From Acidimicrobiaceae bacterium (lineage in GTDB: Bacteria; Actinomycetota; Acidimicrobiia; Acidimicrobiales; Poriferisodalaceae), in contig PAVP01000056.1 in the NCBI GenBank assembly GCA_002713975.1, positions 9,238 through 14,862 of the forward strand: a stretch of DNA of 5,625 nucleotides, written 5' to 3'. The notes beneath the pieces were generated by a model. That model saw only the letters and a program-made list of their open reading frames with translations, was not told where the DNA came from and did no database searches. The position numbers were made by a program, and so were the translations under genes. Each line of letters opens with the position of its first letter. Positions within the stretch are counted from its first letter, which is position 1. Positions 5,157 through 5,625 of the stretch are shown here, one piece after another.

Positions 5157-5625
5157 GTGCGTGATGGTTCATCAAGACTTTTAGTCCAGCCAGAGGCTTG
5201 GATCAACGCGGATCCGGACCCGCATACGCGTTCCACGATCGAGAAGTTATCTTCTAACTCCGATCTCATTGCTGCTCACTTCGGCGCCAAGCTTTCGTTC
5301 GGCACAGCTGGTCTTAGAGCTGCGCGTGGTGTGGGGCCATCGCGGATGAACCGAGTGTCAGTTCGCGTGGCGGCGCGCGCAATTGGCGGCTATTTACTTG
5401 ACCGCGGACTGTCCGAAAAGGGAGTCGTCATCGGCTACGACGCTCGACCTGATTCTGATATTTATGCACTTGACTCGGCTCGTCTGCTGACCGCATTAGG
5501 CGTTCGATGTTTGTTAATTGATGAGCCCTGCCCAACCCCTGTTGTTGTATGGCATCAAATGGCTCGAATGACTGCAGGAGCAATTGTGGTCACCGCGAGC
5601 CACAACCCGTCGAGTGACAGTGGCT
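5157..5625 (+). CDS. Phosphohexomutase of the PGM/PMM superfamily (N-terminal part; 3' end beyond the right edge)
   Basis: 156 complete codons of an alpha-D-phosphohexomutase are present. The enzyme moves phosphate between C1 and C6 (or C5) of sugar phosphates through a phosphoserine in the cytosol. Seen: PEAWINADPDP near the start, then SFGTAGLRAARGVGPSRMN (about 47-65), whose GTAGLR motif and following MN mark the PGM2/phosphopentomutase-like branch (Mycobacterium PmmB resembles it). GVVIGYDARPDS is the conserved sugar-phosphate loop, and IVVTASHNPSSDSG holds the phosphorylated serine (Ser148 from this start). Domains 2-4, with the metal-binding DGDxDR loop and sugar-specificity motifs, are outside the window, so glucose, mannose or pentose specificity cannot be settled. 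The GTG at 5157 is preferred because AGGA (5146-5149) lies 7 nt upstream. An ATG at 5139 adds six residues without a placed ribosome binding site and remains possible. Divergent to the MBOAT operon. A supply of sugar precursors for the glycan is possible but unproven. Confidence 0.92.
   Translation, partial: MRDGSSRLLVQPEAWINADPDPHTRSTIEKLSSNSDLIAAHFGAKLSFGTAGLRAARGVGPSRMNRVSVRVAARAIGGYLLDRGLSEKGVVIGYDARPDSDIYALDSARLLTALGVRCLLIDEPCPTPVVVWHQMARMTAGAIVVTASHNPSSDSG

Noticed and set aside
5060..5269. Minus-strand open frame spanning the MBOAT 5' end and the phosphohexomutase start
   Set aside because: Would cover the divergent promoter region and run antisense to the conserved mutase; no motif supports it.

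Overview
The window looks like chromosomal core and near-core DNA from an actinobacterium of moderate GC, by eye about half G+C. The argument rests on two genes. One is an alpha-methylacyl-CoA racemase very close in sequence to the mycobacterial MCR type. The other is a 28-residue basic protein with the KANHGKRPN signature of bL37, a ribosomal protein known from actinobacterial (mycobacterial) ribosomes. The moderate GC would fit an aquatic lineage such as Acidimicrobiia, but that placement is inference.

Layout from left to right. The 5' part of ychF (translation-associated ATPase/GTPase) lies on the minus strand and runs off the left edge. After about 100 bp of divergent spacer, an MCR/AMACR-type racemase gene lies on the plus strand, starting at a GTG with a strong ribosome binding site. 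A bL37 micro-gene follows in the same direction. Next comes a convergent junction with an inverted repeat that spans both stop codons. Three minus-strand genes follow, read from right to left: an AlgI-like MBOAT acyltransferase, then two SGNH/DUF459-type hydrolase-fold proteins in tandem. Their ends overlap (1 bp and 13 bp), so they form a translationally coupled operon. On the right, divergently across a short spacer holding a 10-bp palindrome, is the 5' part of a phosphohexomutase (phosphoglucomutase/phosphomannomutase/phosphopentomutase superfamily), which runs off the window just after its catalytic TASHNP serine motif.

Functional reading. The three-gene operon is the main system here. 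An MBOAT protein is expected to move an acyl group, probably acetyl, across the membrane. Two export-targeted SGNH proteins, one with a signal peptide and one with an N-terminal membrane anchor, are placed to transfer or remove that group on a cell-surface glycan. This parallels AlgI with AlgJ/AlgX, PatA with PatB, and DltB with DltD. The glycan is not identifiable from the window. The racemase serves branched-chain or sterol side-chain acyl-CoA oxidation; YchF and bL37 are translation-associated. No RNA genes, mobile elements or CRISPR arrays were seen, and no gene-free stretch exceeds about 100 bp.
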